From positions 3,206,001 to 3,270,000 of the forward strand of contig NZ_CP121679.1 in the NCBI RefSeq assembly GCF_029760895.1: DNA of 64,000 bases, given 5' to 3'. Made by a program: the position numbers and the translations under genes. The stretch is from Ancylobacter sp. WKF20 (GTDB lineage: Bacteria; Pseudomonadota; Alphaproteobacteria; Rhizobiales; Xanthobacteraceae). This document shows, in pieces, positions 9,484 through 19,100 of the stretch (position 1 is its first letter; every line of letters starts with the position of its first letter). The notes below the pieces were generated by a model that did no database searches, had not been told where the DNA came from, and saw only the letters and a program-made list of their open reading frames with translations.

Positions 9484-10232
9484 GGGGTCTCATCCATGGC
9501 GAGTGTCGGCACGGCGCGCGGCGCGAGCATACGGCCAATCAATTGGGCAATTCCGGGCATCATACGGTCGAGCGGCGCGTCGGGATCGAAGCGGTTGCGC
9601 AGCACGAGTCCATCGCCAATGGCTCCGAGCAGCAGCATGACCGTGTCGGCATCAAGGTCGGGATCGACCTCGCCCTTGGCCTGCGCCGCGCGGAAGCAGC
9701 GCAGAATGGCCTCGTTCATCTCGGTCTCGACCGCATCAAAGGTCGGCTTGAGCGCGGGATTGCGCGCGGTCTCGGCATAGATTTCCGGGCCGAGTTCGAG
9801 GCAGACCGCCGGCGCCTCGCGGGAGAACAGCGCCGCGCCCATGCGGGCAATGCCCTCCACGAAGCTTGGGGCGGTTTCCAGCACGTCGATCAGCGTGGCC
9901 CGGGCCGCGCTCTCCTCCTCGATGATGGCGAGGATGATGGATTCCTTGGACGGGAAATAGCGGTAGAGCCCGCCGGGGCTCATCGCGGCCTCGGCGCAGA
10001 TCTGCTGCATCGAGGTGCCGTGGAAGCCGGAGCGGGTGAAGCAGATGATGGCGGCATCGAGCACGCGCCGGCGCGGGTCCGGCCGACGGGCAGACGCCGA
10101 CTTTGCAGACGCTGGCTTGGCAGAGACCGGCTCGGAGGGGGCCGGCTTGGCGGGGGCAACGGGAGGCGTGGCCCGTGGGAGCCTGACCCGAGACGGCTTG
10201 GCGGACGGGGCCCGGACAGGGGCTGCGGTCAT
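9480..10232 (-). CDS. TetR/AcrR-family repressor of the adjacent efflux operon
   Basis: 250 residues. An unusual N-terminal tail of about 45 residues, rich in Pro, Ala and Lys/Ser, precedes a clear TetR helix-turn-helix (RRRVLDAAIICFTRSGFHGT then ICAEAAMSPGGLYRYFPSKE). The C-terminal ligand domain is not assignable to a subfamily. It is the first gene of the efflux operon, and two copies of a 16-bp palindrome lie 17 and 64 bases upstream of its start codon, so repression of its own operon is likely. Downstream in-frame starts exist; the first ATG was kept because the tail is open and codon use does not change. Confidence 0.92.
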   Translation of the reverse strand: MTAAPVRAPSAKPSRVRLPRATPPVAPAKPAPSEPVSAKPASAKSASARRPDPRRRVLDAAIICFTRSGFHGTSMQQICAEAAMSPGGLYRYFPSKESIILAIIEEESAARATLIDVLETAPSFVEGIARMGAALFSREAPAVCLELGPEIYAETARNPALKPTFDAVETEMNEAILRCFRAAQAKGEVDPDLDADTVMLLLGAIGDGLVLRNRFDPDAPLDRMMPGIAQLIGRMLAPRAVPTLAMDETP

Positions 10233-10248
10233 GCAAGTATCCGATCAA

Positions 10249-10264
10249 GAGCGAACGTTCGTTC
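10249..10264. promoter_or_regulatory. Candidate TetR operator, proximal copy
   Basis: GAGCGAACGTTCGTTC differs by one base from the perfect palindrome at 10296-10311, and both copies are followed by GCAT. It lies 17 bases upstream of the tetR start codon, a position from which bound repressor would block transcription start or early elongation. Confidence 0.75.
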
Positions 10265-10295
10265 GCATCTAGGGCGACGTCACGGCAGGAGTCAA

Positions 10296-10311
10296 GAACG
10301 AACGTTCGTTC
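10296..10311. promoter_or_regulatory. Candidate TetR operator, distal copy (perfect 16-bp palindrome)
   Basis: GAACGAACGTTCGTTC is a perfect palindrome. Its twin starts 47 bp away, between four and five helical turns. The pair sits in the only promoter region available to the tetR-hlyD-RND operon. Confidence 0.78.
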
Positions 10312-10374
10312 GCATTCTGAGAAGGCTCCGCCGGCGCGACGCGATGGGCCGTCCGGCAGGCTCGGCTTTAAGGC

Positions 10375-10929
10375 TCAGACGCCGGCCAGCAGGGGCTGGA
10401 AGGTGCTCACCACCCGGTCATAGACCGGCCGCTTGAAGGGAATGATGAGCTGCGGCGTATTCTCCAGCCGTTCCCAGCGCCAGCCGAGGAATTCCGGCTT
10501 GTGCTTCCCGCCGCCTGGCCGGCGGACGTCGATCTCGCTGTCCTCGCCGGTGAAGCGCAGGGCGATCCATTTCTGTGTCTGGCCGCGGTAGCGTCCCTTC
10601 CAGGCCTCGCGGGCGATCGGCTCGGGCAGGTCATAGGCGAACCAGTCCGGCGCCTCGGCAAGCGGCTCGACGGAGGAGACATTGGTCTCCTCATAGAGCT
10701 CGCGCAGCGCCGCCTCGGCCGGGCTCTCGCCCTCATCGATGCCGCCCTGCGGCATCTGCCAGGAATGATGCGCGTCGACATGCTCGGCCCCGCCGGTCCG
10801 CTGGCCGAGGAACACCAGTCCCTCCCGGTTGACCAGGACGATGCCGACGCAGGGGCGGTAGGGAAGCTGCTCGAAGGGGATCATGAACAAGCCGGGGCTG
10901 GAGGCGCGGGCGGTACGTGCCGCCATCAT
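10375..10929 (-). CDS. rppH: RNA 5'-pyrophosphohydrolase RppH (Nudix)
   Basis: 184 residues. [16 protein letters not shown] and the Nudix box [20 protein letters not shown] (the pattern GX5EX7REUXEE) are present; the residue normally Gly near the box end is Asn. The RppH-specific [10 protein letters not shown] and late [13 protein letters not shown] blocks follow. RppH removes pyrophosphate from mRNA 5' ends to start decay. The start may be ATG 10929, 10926 or 10884; family proteins usually begin close to LPYRPCVG, which favours the shorter forms. It is the last gene of the leftward nadD-to-rppH block. Confidence 0.93.
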   Translation of the reverse strand: MMAARTARASSPGLFMIPFEQLPYRPCVGIVLVNREGLVFLGQRTGGAEHVDAHHSWQMPQGGIDEGESPAEAALRELYEETNVSSVEPLAEAPDWFAYDLPEPIAREAWKGRYRGQTQKWIALRFTGEDSEIDVRRPGGGKHKPEFLGWRWERLENTPQLIIPFKRPVYDRVVSTFQPLLAGV

Positions 10930-10991
10930 AGGCGAGCCGCACCCTCACCGTTAAGACAGCGGCGGCATCTGACTTGCGGTTAGGTAAACGC

Positions 10992-11399
10992 TCAGCGGGT
11001 GAGCGAGGCCGGCTCGGTACTCGGAACGACGCCGGTGACATGGGCAGCGTCGGCGGTATCGAGTTCATCGCCGCCGAGCGTCTCGCTGCGGCCGGTCGCG
11101 GCGTCATAGACGGTGATGCGGGGATCGCCCGCCGACAGGCTCGGGCGCAGCATGGGCTGGTCCACCGCCACGCCTTGCGGGGCGAAGCTGCCCATATCCG
11201 GCGCGTCATGGAAGGACCAGACCGGCTCGTGGCCGTTCCAGGCGTAACAACTGACGCCGACGGCGATCACCGCCACGCAGGCGAGACCCACAATGGCAAA
11301 AGCCGCCATGTTGCGGGCGCTGTCCTGGCCGGCATCGCGGCCCAGCGGCGCCTCATCGATCGTGTCATGGCCGGAAGGCCGAAGCGGTTCGATACGCAT
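10992..11399 (-). CDS. Short membrane-anchored protein, probably an N-terminal stub of a divergent polysaccharide deacetylase
   Basis: 135 residues: a charged cytoplasmic tail with EAPLGRD, one membrane segment (about 31-50), then a short periplasmic part with RITVYDAATGRSETL. In Hyphomicrobiales the position between ctpA and rppH is normally taken by a divergent polysaccharide deacetylase (about 380-400 residues), whose N-terminus has the same plan: APLG tail, one helix and an ITIxDxxxGxxxE strand. Here the frame stops where the deacetylase domain should begin, and only 62 bases separate it from rppH. I infer loss of the catalytic domain. The alternative is an unrelated small membrane protein. 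Confidence 0.6.
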   Translation of the reverse strand: MRIEPLRPSGHDTIDEAPLGRDAGQDSARNMAAFAIVGLACVAVIAVGVSCYAWNGHEPVWSFHDAPDMGSFAPQGVAVDQPMLRPSLSAGDPRITVYDAATGRSETLGGDELDTADAAHVTGVVPSTEPASLTR

Positions 11400-11462
11400 G
11401 CGAATCTTCTCGGCCCGGACCTTGGCGGGATCGGGGCGGAAAAAGGCGCGCGGCGCGGCGCC

Positions 11463-11501
11463 GGAAAAAACAAAGCCCCGCTCTCGCGAAAGAGCGGGGC
11501 T
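11463..11501 (-). terminator. Factor-independent terminator downstream of ctpA
   Basis: On the minus strand a 10-bp stem (GCCCCGCTCT with AGAGCGGGGC) and a 6-base loop are followed by a run with nine T in eleven bases. It lies 47 bases beyond the ctpA stop and separates the envC-ctpA unit from the stub and rppH. Confidence 0.85.
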
Positions 11502-11547
11502 GTTGCCGTGATGTCACACCCGGTTCATTGGGCGCTGTAGGCGACGG

Positions 11548-12897
11548 TCAGTTCGGGACCGCGGCCTTCGGGTCGGCCGGGTAGGCCGCGTTCTTCTGCA
11601 CGCCATGCATCAGGTCGATGGCCAGCTTGAGCTGGGTATCGTCCTTCGGATCCGGCGGGACATAGGCCGGCGAGCCGGTCTTCTCGTCCTCGCCATTCTT
11701 CAGGTGACCCTTGAGCGAGGCCTCGCCGCGCGTGGTCTCGACGCCCGCCGCCTCGGCCTTCTCCTTGACGTCCTGGGGAACGTCCTGAACCAGCTCGATA
11801 TCCGGCGAGATGCCCTTGGCCTGGATCGAGCGGCCCGACGGCGTGTAGTAGCGCGCCGTGGTCAGCTTGATCGCGGCATTGCCCGACACCGGGATGACGG
11901 TCTGCACCGAGCCCTTGCCGAAGGAGAGCGAGCCGAGGATGGTGGCGCGCTTGTGATCCTGCAGTGCGCCGGCGACAATTTCGGAAGCCGAGGCCGAGCC
12001 ACCATTGACCAGCACGATCACCGGCTTGCCCTTGGCGAGATCGCCCGGACGCGCGTTGCGCCGCTCGGTCTCGTCGGCATTGCGGCCGCGGGTGGAGACG
12101 ATCTCGCCGCGATCGAGGAAGGCGTCGGAGACGTCGATCGCCTGGTCGAGCAGGCCGCCGGGATTGTTGCGCAGGTCGAGAATGAAGCCCTTGAGCTTGT
12201 CCTCGCCGATCTGCTTGGTCAGATCCTCGATCGCCTTCTTGAGGCCCTCGCCGGTCTGCTCGCTGAAGGAGGTGATGCGGATATAGCCGATGTCACCATC
12301 CTCGACGCGCGAACGCACCGACTTGATGTTGATGATGTCGCGGGTCAGCGTCAGCTCGAGCGGCTTGTCCTGACCCTTGCGGACGATGGTGAGCCGGATC
12401 GGGGTGGCCACAGCGCCGCGCATCTTGTCGACCGCCTGCTGCAGGGTCATGCCCTTCACCTCGTCATCGTCGAGCTTGACGATGAGATCGCCCGCCTGCA
12501 CGCCAGCCTTGGCCGCCGGGGTGTCGTCGATCGGGGTGACGACCTTCACGAGGCCGTCTTCCATGGTGACCTCGATGCCGAGACCGCCGAACTGGCCGCG
12601 CGTCTGCACCTGCATGTCGCGAAATTCCTTCGCGTCCATATAGGTGGAGTGCGGGTCCAGCGAGGACAGCATGCCATTGATGGCCGCCTCGACGAGCTTG
12701 GCATCGTCGGGCTTCTCGACATAGTCGGCACGCACGCGCTCGAACACGTCACCGAACAGGTTGAGCTGCCGGTAGGTGTCGGAGGCCGCGGCCATCGCCT
12801 GCGTCGGCGAGAGAAGAAGCCGCGGCTGCGACGCGCCGACGGCGACCAGCGCGCCGACCGCCGCGCCAAACAGAAATACTGACGTCTTACGCATCAT
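11548..12897 (-). CDS. Carboxy-terminal processing peptidase CtpA (S41 family)
   Basis: 449 residues from MMRKTSVFLF. An N-terminal signal or anchor (4-22) precedes a PDZ domain (about 95-180) and the S41 catalytic core. The nucleophile lies in NGGSASASEIVAG (residues 298-310), and the general-base Lys in SFGKGSVQT is residue 328. The enzyme cleaves periplasmic proteins at hydrophobic C-termini. ATG 12897 overlaps the envC-like stop as ATGA with AAAAGG nine bases upstream; the frame could extend to 12930. It is translationally coupled to the murein hydrolase activator, as in related genomes. Confidence 0.95.
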   Translation of the reverse strand: MMRKTSVFLFGAAVGALVAVGASQPRLLLSPTQAMAAASDTYRQLNLFGDVFERVRADYVEKPDDAKLVEAAINGMLSSLDPHSTYMDAKEFRDMQVQTRGQFGGLGIEVTMEDGLVKVVTPIDDTPAAKAGVQAGDLIVKLDDDEVKGMTLQQAVDKMRGAVATPIRLTIVRKGQDKPLELTLTRDIINIKSVRSRVEDGDIGYIRITSFSEQTGEGLKKAIEDLTKQIGEDKLKGFILDLRNNPGGLLDQAIDVSDAFLDRGEIVSTRGRNADETERRNARPGDLAKGKPVIVLVNGGSASASEIVAGALQDHKRATILGSLSFGKGSVQTVIPVSGNAAIKLTTARYYTPSGRSIQAKGISPDIELVQDVPQDVKEKAEAAGVETTRGEASLKGHLKNGEDEKTGSPAYVPPDPKDDTQLKLAIDLMHGVQKNAAYPADPKAAVPN

Positions 12898-14231
12898 CCG
12901 CGTGCCTTTTCGCTCTCGCTCGTCGCCCACCAGGGCGTTGGATCGATCGAGTTACCATCCTTGCGGAACTCGACATAGAGAATGGGTTGGGCGGTTCCAA
13001 GGCCGACCGATGACACAAGCTGCGGTCCTTGACCCATTACCGCCACCGGTTCGCCCGAGAGGACGAACTGTCCCAGACCCACGGTTATCTTATCCATTCC
13101 CGCCAGAAGAATATGGTATCCGCCGCCGGCATTGATGATCAAGAGTTGCCCATAAGAGCGGAAAGGGCCCGCATAGACCACCCAGCCATCCGCCGGAGCC
13201 GAGACTTGCGCCTCCACGCGGGTGCCGAAGGAGATGCCCTTCTCCTGCCCACCATAGCCGTCCTCGGTGCCGAACGCCTTGAGAATCGCTCCGCCCGCCG
13301 GCAGCGGCAGCAGGCCCTTGGCCGTATCGAACGGGATGCCTGGCGAGAGCCGCGCGGGGTTCTGCAGCGCCGCGAGCCGGGCCGCCGGGCCTTGATTCGT
13401 CTCGGTCGGCGCAGCTTTCGCCGCGTCAGCCGCCTTGCGCGCGGCAGCGATTTCCTTCTCCACGCGGTCGACCAGCTCGCGCACATTGCCGGCCTCGGCG
13501 GCGAGGGCGGCGGCGCGCTGCTGCTCCGAACGCAGCGCCGCCTCGCCCGCTTCCAGCGAGGCCTGGCGCTCATCCACCAGCGCCGCCGTGCGCCGGCGCT
13601 CCTCCGCCAGCGAGACCTTCAATTCTGCGAGAGCGTCCCGCTCGCGGGCGGTTTCCTGCCGCACGCGCTCCTGCGCGGCGAGTTCGCTGGCCAGTAATTC
13701 CGTCTCGGCCTTCAATTCCGGCAGCACCGCGCCGAGCAGAATGGCCGAGCGGACCGATTGCAGCGCGTCATCCGGGCGCACCAGCAGCGCCGGTGGCGGA
13801 CGCTGGCCGAGCCGGGAGAGACCGCCGAGCACATCGGCCAGCGTGTCGCGCCGGGCGTCCAGCGATTCGCGGATGTCGTCCGCCTCGCGGCCGAGCTGGA
13901 TGAGGCGCTGCTCGCTGGCGTCGAGTTTTCCCTCCACGTCGCGTACCTTGAGCGCGGTGTCGATCAGCGCGCTGTTGAGCTTGGCCCGGTCACCCTTGAT
14001 CGCGGCGATCTCGGTGGCGAGGCGCTCCTGCTCGGCGGCGCTGCCCTTGATGTCGGTGTCGAGCTGCTCCATCCGCTGGCGCGGATCGGCCGACGTGTCC
14101 GGCGCGTCCGGGGAGGATGGCGCATCCGCCGTCTGGGCGAGCGCCGGGACGACAATCGCCGGAGCACCGAGCGGCACGGCAAGGGTGAGCGCAAGCGACA
14201 GCGCGACGCCCCGCTTCAGCCAGCCATCCAT
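12894..14231 (-). CDS. EnvC-like murein hydrolase activator with degenerate M23/LytM domain
   Basis: 445 residues starting MDGWLKRGVALSLAL, with a signal peptide ending near AQTADA. Residues about 50-290 form a long coiled coil, and about 315-440 a LytM domain. The zinc ligands of active M23 peptidases are missing: the expected HxH region reads LYVEFRKDG and the earlier His/Asp positions are not conserved. It should therefore activate amidases during cell separation rather than cut peptidoglycan itself. The first ATG of the frame (14306) would add 25 residues without a signal sequence, so the later start was preferred. It lies between rlmH and ctpA. Confidence 0.9.
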   Translation of the reverse strand: MDGWLKRGVALSLALTLAVPLGAPAIVVPALAQTADAPSSPDAPDTSADPRQRMEQLDTDIKGSAAEQERLATEIAAIKGDRAKLNSALIDTALKVRDVEGKLDASEQRLIQLGREADDIRESLDARRDTLADVLGGLSRLGQRPPPALLVRPDDALQSVRSAILLGAVLPELKAETELLASELAAQERVRQETARERDALAELKVSLAEERRRTAALVDERQASLEAGEAALRSEQQRAAALAAEAGNVRELVDRVEKEIAAARKAADAAKAAPTETNQGPAARLAALQNPARLSPGIPFDTAKGLLPLPAGGAILKAFGTEDGYGGQEKGISFGTRVEAQVSAPADGWVVYAGPFRSYGQLLIINAGGGYHILLAGMDKITVGLGQFVLSGEPVAVMGQGPQLVSSVGLGTAQPILYVEFRKDGNSIDPTPWWATSESEKARG

Positions 14232-14375
14232 CAAGACGCGTCCATGCGCACCGCACCCGGTGGAGGCGGCGGGGGACGGGTAAGTGAGTCGGCGTCTCTC
14301 GGGCATCGGCTGAGGGAACGTGCGCGTGGTTAATGTTGCGTTACCGCCGCATCACCGGGCTGCCGTCCTCCCGCT

Positions 14376-14858
14376 TCATGCCTTGTGGTAGGGGTGGCCG
14401 GCGAGGATGGTGGTGGCGCGGTAAAGCTGCTCGGCCATCATGACGCGAACAAGCTGGTGTGGGAACGTCGCTCGTCCGAAAGCGATGAGGCGGTCGGCCC
14501 GCCCCCGCGCCGCCGGGCTCAGCCCGTCCGCGCCGCCAATCAGGAAGGACAGCGCACGCACCCCGCGATCGCGCAAGGCGGCGATATCGGCGGCGAGCTG
14601 TTCGCTGGAAAGTTCGGCCCCGCGCGGGTCGAGCCCCATCACCGCCGTCTCAGCCGCGAGCGCGCCGATGATGCCGGCGCCCTCCTCGGCCATGCGGTCC
14701 TCGGGACGGCGGGCCTGGCTTTCGCTGATCTCAAGCACATCCGGGCCCGACAGGCCGAGCGCACGCCCGCCCTTTGCGGTCCGGTCAATGTAGCGCGCGC
14801 ACAGCTCCCGCTCGGGACCGGCCTTGAGCCGGCCCACGGCAACGATCACCAGTCGCAC
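14376..14858 (-). CDS. rlmH: 23S rRNA (pseudouridine1915-N3)-methyltransferase RlmH
   Basis: 160 residues, normal size for the SPOUT-family enzyme. [20 protein letters not shown] at the start, the SAM-binding [11 protein letters not shown] loop and the C-terminal [20 protein letters not shown] are diagnostic. It methylates pseudouridine 1915 in helix 69 of 23S rRNA on assembled ribosomes. It lies 9 bases downstream of rsfS, the usual order in many bacteria. Confidence 0.97.
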   Translation of the reverse strand: MRLVIVAVGRLKAGPERELCARYIDRTAKGGRALGLSGPDVLEISESQARRPEDRMAEEGAGIIGALAAETAVMGLDPRGAELSSEQLAADIAALRDRGVRALSFLIGGADGLSPAARGRADRLIAFGRATFPHQLVRVMMAEQLYRATTILAGHPYHKA

Positions 14859-14867
14859 GCGCGCCGC

Positions 14868-15305
14868 TCAGCCGTGCGGCGTGCTGGGCAGGGCCGCGGC
14901 CACACCCTTGGTCGCGCCGCCCGGGTGGGCGCCCGACCACATCTTCTCGATGTTGTAGAAGCCGCGGACTTCCGGCTGGAAGACATGGACGATGATATCG
15001 TTCGCATCGATCAGCACCCAGTCGCAGGACGGCATGCCCTCGACCCGGATGCCCTTGACGCCGCGCTCCTTGAGCGCCTCGACAAGGTGATCGGCGATGG
15101 CGCCGACATGGCGCTGGGAACGGCCGGACGCCACCACCATATAGTCGGCGATGGTGGTCTTGCCGCGCAGTTCAATGGAAACGATATCCTCGGCCTTGTC
15201 GTCGTCAAGACGGGCCAGGGCCAGGGCAAGAATCTCCTCGGCGTCGTAACGCGGTTCGGAGACGGGCGCAGTCGCCGGGCTGGAGGCGGCTGCTGAGAGC
15301 GCCAT
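14868..15305 (-). CDS. rsfS: Ribosomal silencing factor RsfS
   Basis: 145 residues from MALSAAAS. The core LARLDDDKAEDIVSIELRGK, TIADYMVVASGRSQRHVGAI and GMPSCDWVLIDANDIIVHVF matches the Iojap/RsfS family. It binds ribosomal protein L14 and blocks 30S-50S joining when nutrients run out. ATG 15305 was chosen; a GTG at 15365 would add 20 residues that are not family-like. The C-terminal Gly/Ala-rich tail of about 20 residues is lineage-specific. It lies between nadD and rlmH. Confidence 0.95.
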   Translation of the reverse strand: MALSAAASSPATAPVSEPRYDAEEILALALARLDDDKAEDIVSIELRGKTTIADYMVVASGRSQRHVGAIADHLVEALKERGVKGIRVEGMPSCDWVLIDANDIIVHVFQPEVRGFYNIEKMWSGAHPGGATKGVAAALPSTPHG

Positions 15306-15400
15306 GATGGACAGGGGTCCGGATCCTCTCGTCAATTCGGCAACGGACACGGCGCAGACCTCCACGCCGTTAATGCCGGCTTAAAATAGTCTCAAAGGGC

Positions 15401-16069
15401 TCATTTTTCAACCAGCGCGGCCGTCGGACCGCCGCTGGCGCTTCCCAGGCCCTGCCGCCGCAGCGCGGTGGAGGACAAGGGCGACTTCAAACCATGCAGG
15501 AAGACCCAGGCGGGTGCCGCCCGATCCGCCAGTGTGGCCGCTTCCGCCTCATTGATGCGGAAGCGCCCGAGCGCGCCCGCCGCCGGCGAGGCGGTGGCCT
15601 TGAGCGAGCAGCCCGCACGGTCGATCACCGCGATGGGCAGCAGCTCCGCCAGATCCTTCCAGCGCTGCCAGCGATGGAAGGAGGTGAGATTGTCCGCCCC
15701 CATCAGCCACACGAACCGCACCTGCGGATAGCGCCGCACCAGCGTGGCCACCGTGTCATAGGTGAAGCGGGTGCCGAGCCCCGCCTCCAGCCCGGTGGGG
15801 ATGAGAGCCGGGTGATCCGCCATGGACCGCGCCTGCGCCAGACGCTCATCGAGCGGGGGCAGGCCGTGATTGTCCTTCAGCGGATTTCCCGGCGTCACCA
15901 GCCACCACACCCGGTCGAGCCGCAGGCGCTTCAGCGCCAGGAGGCTCACCGCGCGATGGGCGGCATGAGGCGGGTTGAAGCTGCCGCCGTAAAGCCCGAT
16001 CCGCATCCCCGGCGTGAGCGGGGGAATACGGGTCGTGGCCGCGAGCGGCGCCGGCCCTGTGGTCGGCAT
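15401..16069 (-). CDS. nadD: Nicotinate-nucleotide adenylyltransferase NadD
   Basis: 222 residues. The nucleotidyltransferase signature [14 protein letters not shown] (26-38) contains the HxxH motif, [17 protein letters not shown] follows, and the C-terminal SPLSSTALR corresponds to the ISST motif. It makes nicotinate adenine dinucleotide from nicotinate mononucleotide and ATP in NAD synthesis. GGATG lies six bases before the chosen ATG; an alternative start at 16006 would begin right at MRIGLYGG. In related genomes proA lies immediately upstream; here its 5' side faces the 3' end of the helicase gene (see the inversion finding). Confidence 0.95.
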   Translation of the reverse strand: MPTTGPAPLAATTRIPPLTPGMRIGLYGGSFNPPHAAHRAVSLLALKRLRLDRVWWLVTPGNPLKDNHGLPPLDERLAQARSMADHPALIPTGLEAGLGTRFTYDTVATLVRRYPQVRFVWLMGADNLTSFHRWQRWKDLAELLPIAVIDRAGCSLKATASPAAGALGRFRINEAEAATLADRAAPAWVFLHGLKSPLSSTALRRQGLGSASGGPTAALVEK

Positions 16070-16124
16070 GGCTGCATCCGTGCCGATGGCACCGCCCTCC
16101 GCTCAGCGGCGGAAGGCGACGGGG

Positions 16125-19100
16125 TCAGCCGCCATTCTTCTCCGCCTCCATGCGCGCCTTGAGCGCGAGCAGCTTGGCGAAGGGCGAATCGGGATCGACC
16201 GGCTTGTCGCGACGCGCATCCTGGCGGGGCTCGTGGCGCGGCTCCTGCCGGGCATCCGACCGCTGGTCCTGCCGGCCACCGAAACGCTCGCCCTGCGGGC
16301 GCGGCCCACGGCCAGCGCCGGGACGCTCGTCACGCCGGCCTTCCCCGCGCTCGCCGCGATTCTCATCACGGCGCGGCGGACGGCCGGAACGCGGGGCTTC
16401 CGCGCCCTCGGGACGCGGGGGGCGCGCCTCGGGACGGCGGTCGTCGCGGAACGGACGACGCCCACCCTCGCCACGGCCAGCCTCGCCCTCGCGAGCAGGA
16501 GTCGCCGCGCCGGCCGACGCACCCGCCTGAGCCTCGCCGCGGCCCGAGCGGGCGGGGCCGCCCTTACCGCGATGGCCCGGACGATTCTGCCCCGGCGGAC
16601 GGCCGGGACGCCAGATCTCGATCATAGCCGGCTCGGCCGGCGCTTCGGCAGCGACATCAGCCGCGACAGGCTCGGCCGAGGCTTCCGCCGGCGTCTCACC
16701 ATCGGTCTCGGCGGACGCCTCCAGAGCCGGCTCGACGGTCTGGTCGAACACCGGATCGGTGAAGACCTCGCCGCTGACGGCGGTGACATCGGCGGTGATC
16801 TCGGCCGGCTCGGCGGCAACGGGGGCAAGCGCCTCGGCGACGGCCTCCGGTTCCAGCGCGGGCTCGACCGTCTGGTCGAAGGCGACATCGGTGCCAACCG
16901 GCACCTCAGCGGGCGCCTCGGACGTGTGCGACGCCACCTCGACCGCAACCGGCTCGACCGGAGCAGCCTCGACGGGCGCCGCCTCGACCGGGGCGGGGCG
17001 GCGCTCCATGCGGTAGCCGAGCGAGCGCAGGATCGAGGCGAAATCCTCGCCCGCGCAGCCGGCCAGAGACGTCATGGCAACGGTCGCGAGGAAGCCCGAG
17101 CCGTCAAAGGCGCCGGCCGGCTTCTCGCCGGAAGCCCCCGGCCGCCAGGCGAGCGCCGGGCGGATGAGATCGGCAAGACGCTCGAGAATATCGACGCGCA
17201 CCGCCCGCTCGCCCGCCACGCGGAAGCCGACAGCGCGGTAGAGACCCTTCTGGATCTCCGGATCGACCGGGATCGAGGTGCGGCCCGAGGCGGCGAGGTG
17301 CGGGAGCTCGTCCAGCCCCTTCTGCTGCAGACCGCCATGCTTGAGCGCCCAGAGCTGGGCGGCCAGCGCACGCGGCGCCGGCTTCAGCAGCGCCGGCAGA
17401 TAGATGTGATGGGCGCCGAAGCGCACGCCATGGCCGCGCAGCACCGCGCGAGCCTCCTGCGCGAGGCTCTTCATTTCCTCGGCGACCTTGTGGCGCTCCA
17501 GCACGCCGAGCGACTCGACGAGCTGGAAGGCGATGCCACGGCCGATGCCGGTGATGTCCTCGGCCTTGCCGAGCGCCAGCAGCGGGCCGAGCAGCTTCTC
17601 GATATGCGACTTGAGCCACAAATCGAGGCGCGCCTGCACCGCATCGCGCGCGGGGCCGGTCAGATGCTCGTCGGCAATGATCTTGAGGCGCGGCGTCAGC
17701 ACCTCCTCGCCGGGGATCAGTTTGGCGACCGGATCGCCGATCCAGCGCAGCGTGCCGTCGGCGGAGAGCACGAACGCATCGTCCGCCGCCTCCGCGAGCT
17801 TCGCCGCGCGTGCCTCGATCTCGCCGGAAAGCGCCTTCTGGGCGGTGGAGCGCAGGGCTTTCGCCTCGGGCCCACCGGCCGACGCATCGGCTGCGAACTG
17901 GAAGCCGAGCAGATGGCCGATCACATGGCCTTCCACAATGACGTCGCCGGTCTTGGTGATTTCAGTTTCGAGCATCGCATTCTCTCGCAGGCGCCGCATC
18001 AGCACGCTGGTCCGTCGATCCACGAAACGGTGGGCCAACCGTTCGTGAAGCGCATCGGAAAGCCTATCTTCCACACGCCGTGTGACACCCCGCCAATGGT
18101 CCGGGTCGTCGAGCCAGTCCGGCCGGTTTGCCGCGAAGGTCCAGGTACGAACCTGCGCAATGCGCCCCGACAGCGTGTCTATGTCACCTTCCGTCCGGTC
18201 CGCCAAGGCCACTTGTTTCGCGAACCAGTCCGTCGAGATGCGTCCGAGGCGCATCAGATCGTCATAGACGGTCGAGACAAGGTCGGAATGGGAGGCCGGA
18301 GATACCTTCCGGTAGTCCGGCAACTGGCAGGCCTCCCACAGCCTTTCGACCGCGTTCGCGCCCTGCGCGTGGCGGCGAATGGCGGGATCGCGGGCCATCG
18401 CCTCCAGAACCAGCACATCCTCGGCGGTGGGCGCGCGGGTGAGCCCCTCCTCGCGCGGCACCACGCTCAGCGAGCGGTGCAAAGCCTCGATGGAGCCGAA
18501 ATCGAGCGCGCTGTTGCGCCACTGCAGAACGCGGTGGGGCTCGAAGGCATGGGCCTCCAGCCGTTCTACCAGCTCGGCATCGAAGGGCTCGCAGCGCCCG
18601 GTGGTGCCGAAAGTGCCGTCGCGCTGGGCGCGCCCGGCCCGGCCGGCGATCTGGGCGATCTCGCCGGGATTGAGCCGACGGAACTGCCAGCCGTCATATT
18701 TCACATTGCCGGCGAAGGCGACGTGATCGACATTGAGGTTCAGGCCCATGCCGATCGCGTCGGTGGCGACGAGATAATCGACATCGCCATTCTGGTAGAG
18801 CTCGACCTGCGCGTTGCGGGTGCGCGGGGAGAGCGCGCCGAGCACCACCGCCGCCCCGCCGCGCTGGCGGCGGATCAGCTCGGCGATGGCGTAGACCTCG
18901 TCCGCCGAGAAGGCGACGATGGCCGAGCGGCGCGGCAGACGCGTCAGCTTCTTCTCGCCGGCGAAGGTGAGCTGGGAGAGGCGCGGGCGCACCAGAATAT
19001 TCACGCCCGGCAGCAGCTTCTCCACCAGCGGGCGCATGGTGGCGGCGCCGAGCAGCAGCGTCTCCTCCCGCCCGCGCCGGTTCAGCAGGCGGTCGGTGAA

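Noticed and set aside
12894..14306. Active M23 peptidoglycan peptidase
   Set aside because: The LytM domain lacks the zinc ligands (LYVEFRKDG replaces the HxH motif), so an activator role is the better call.
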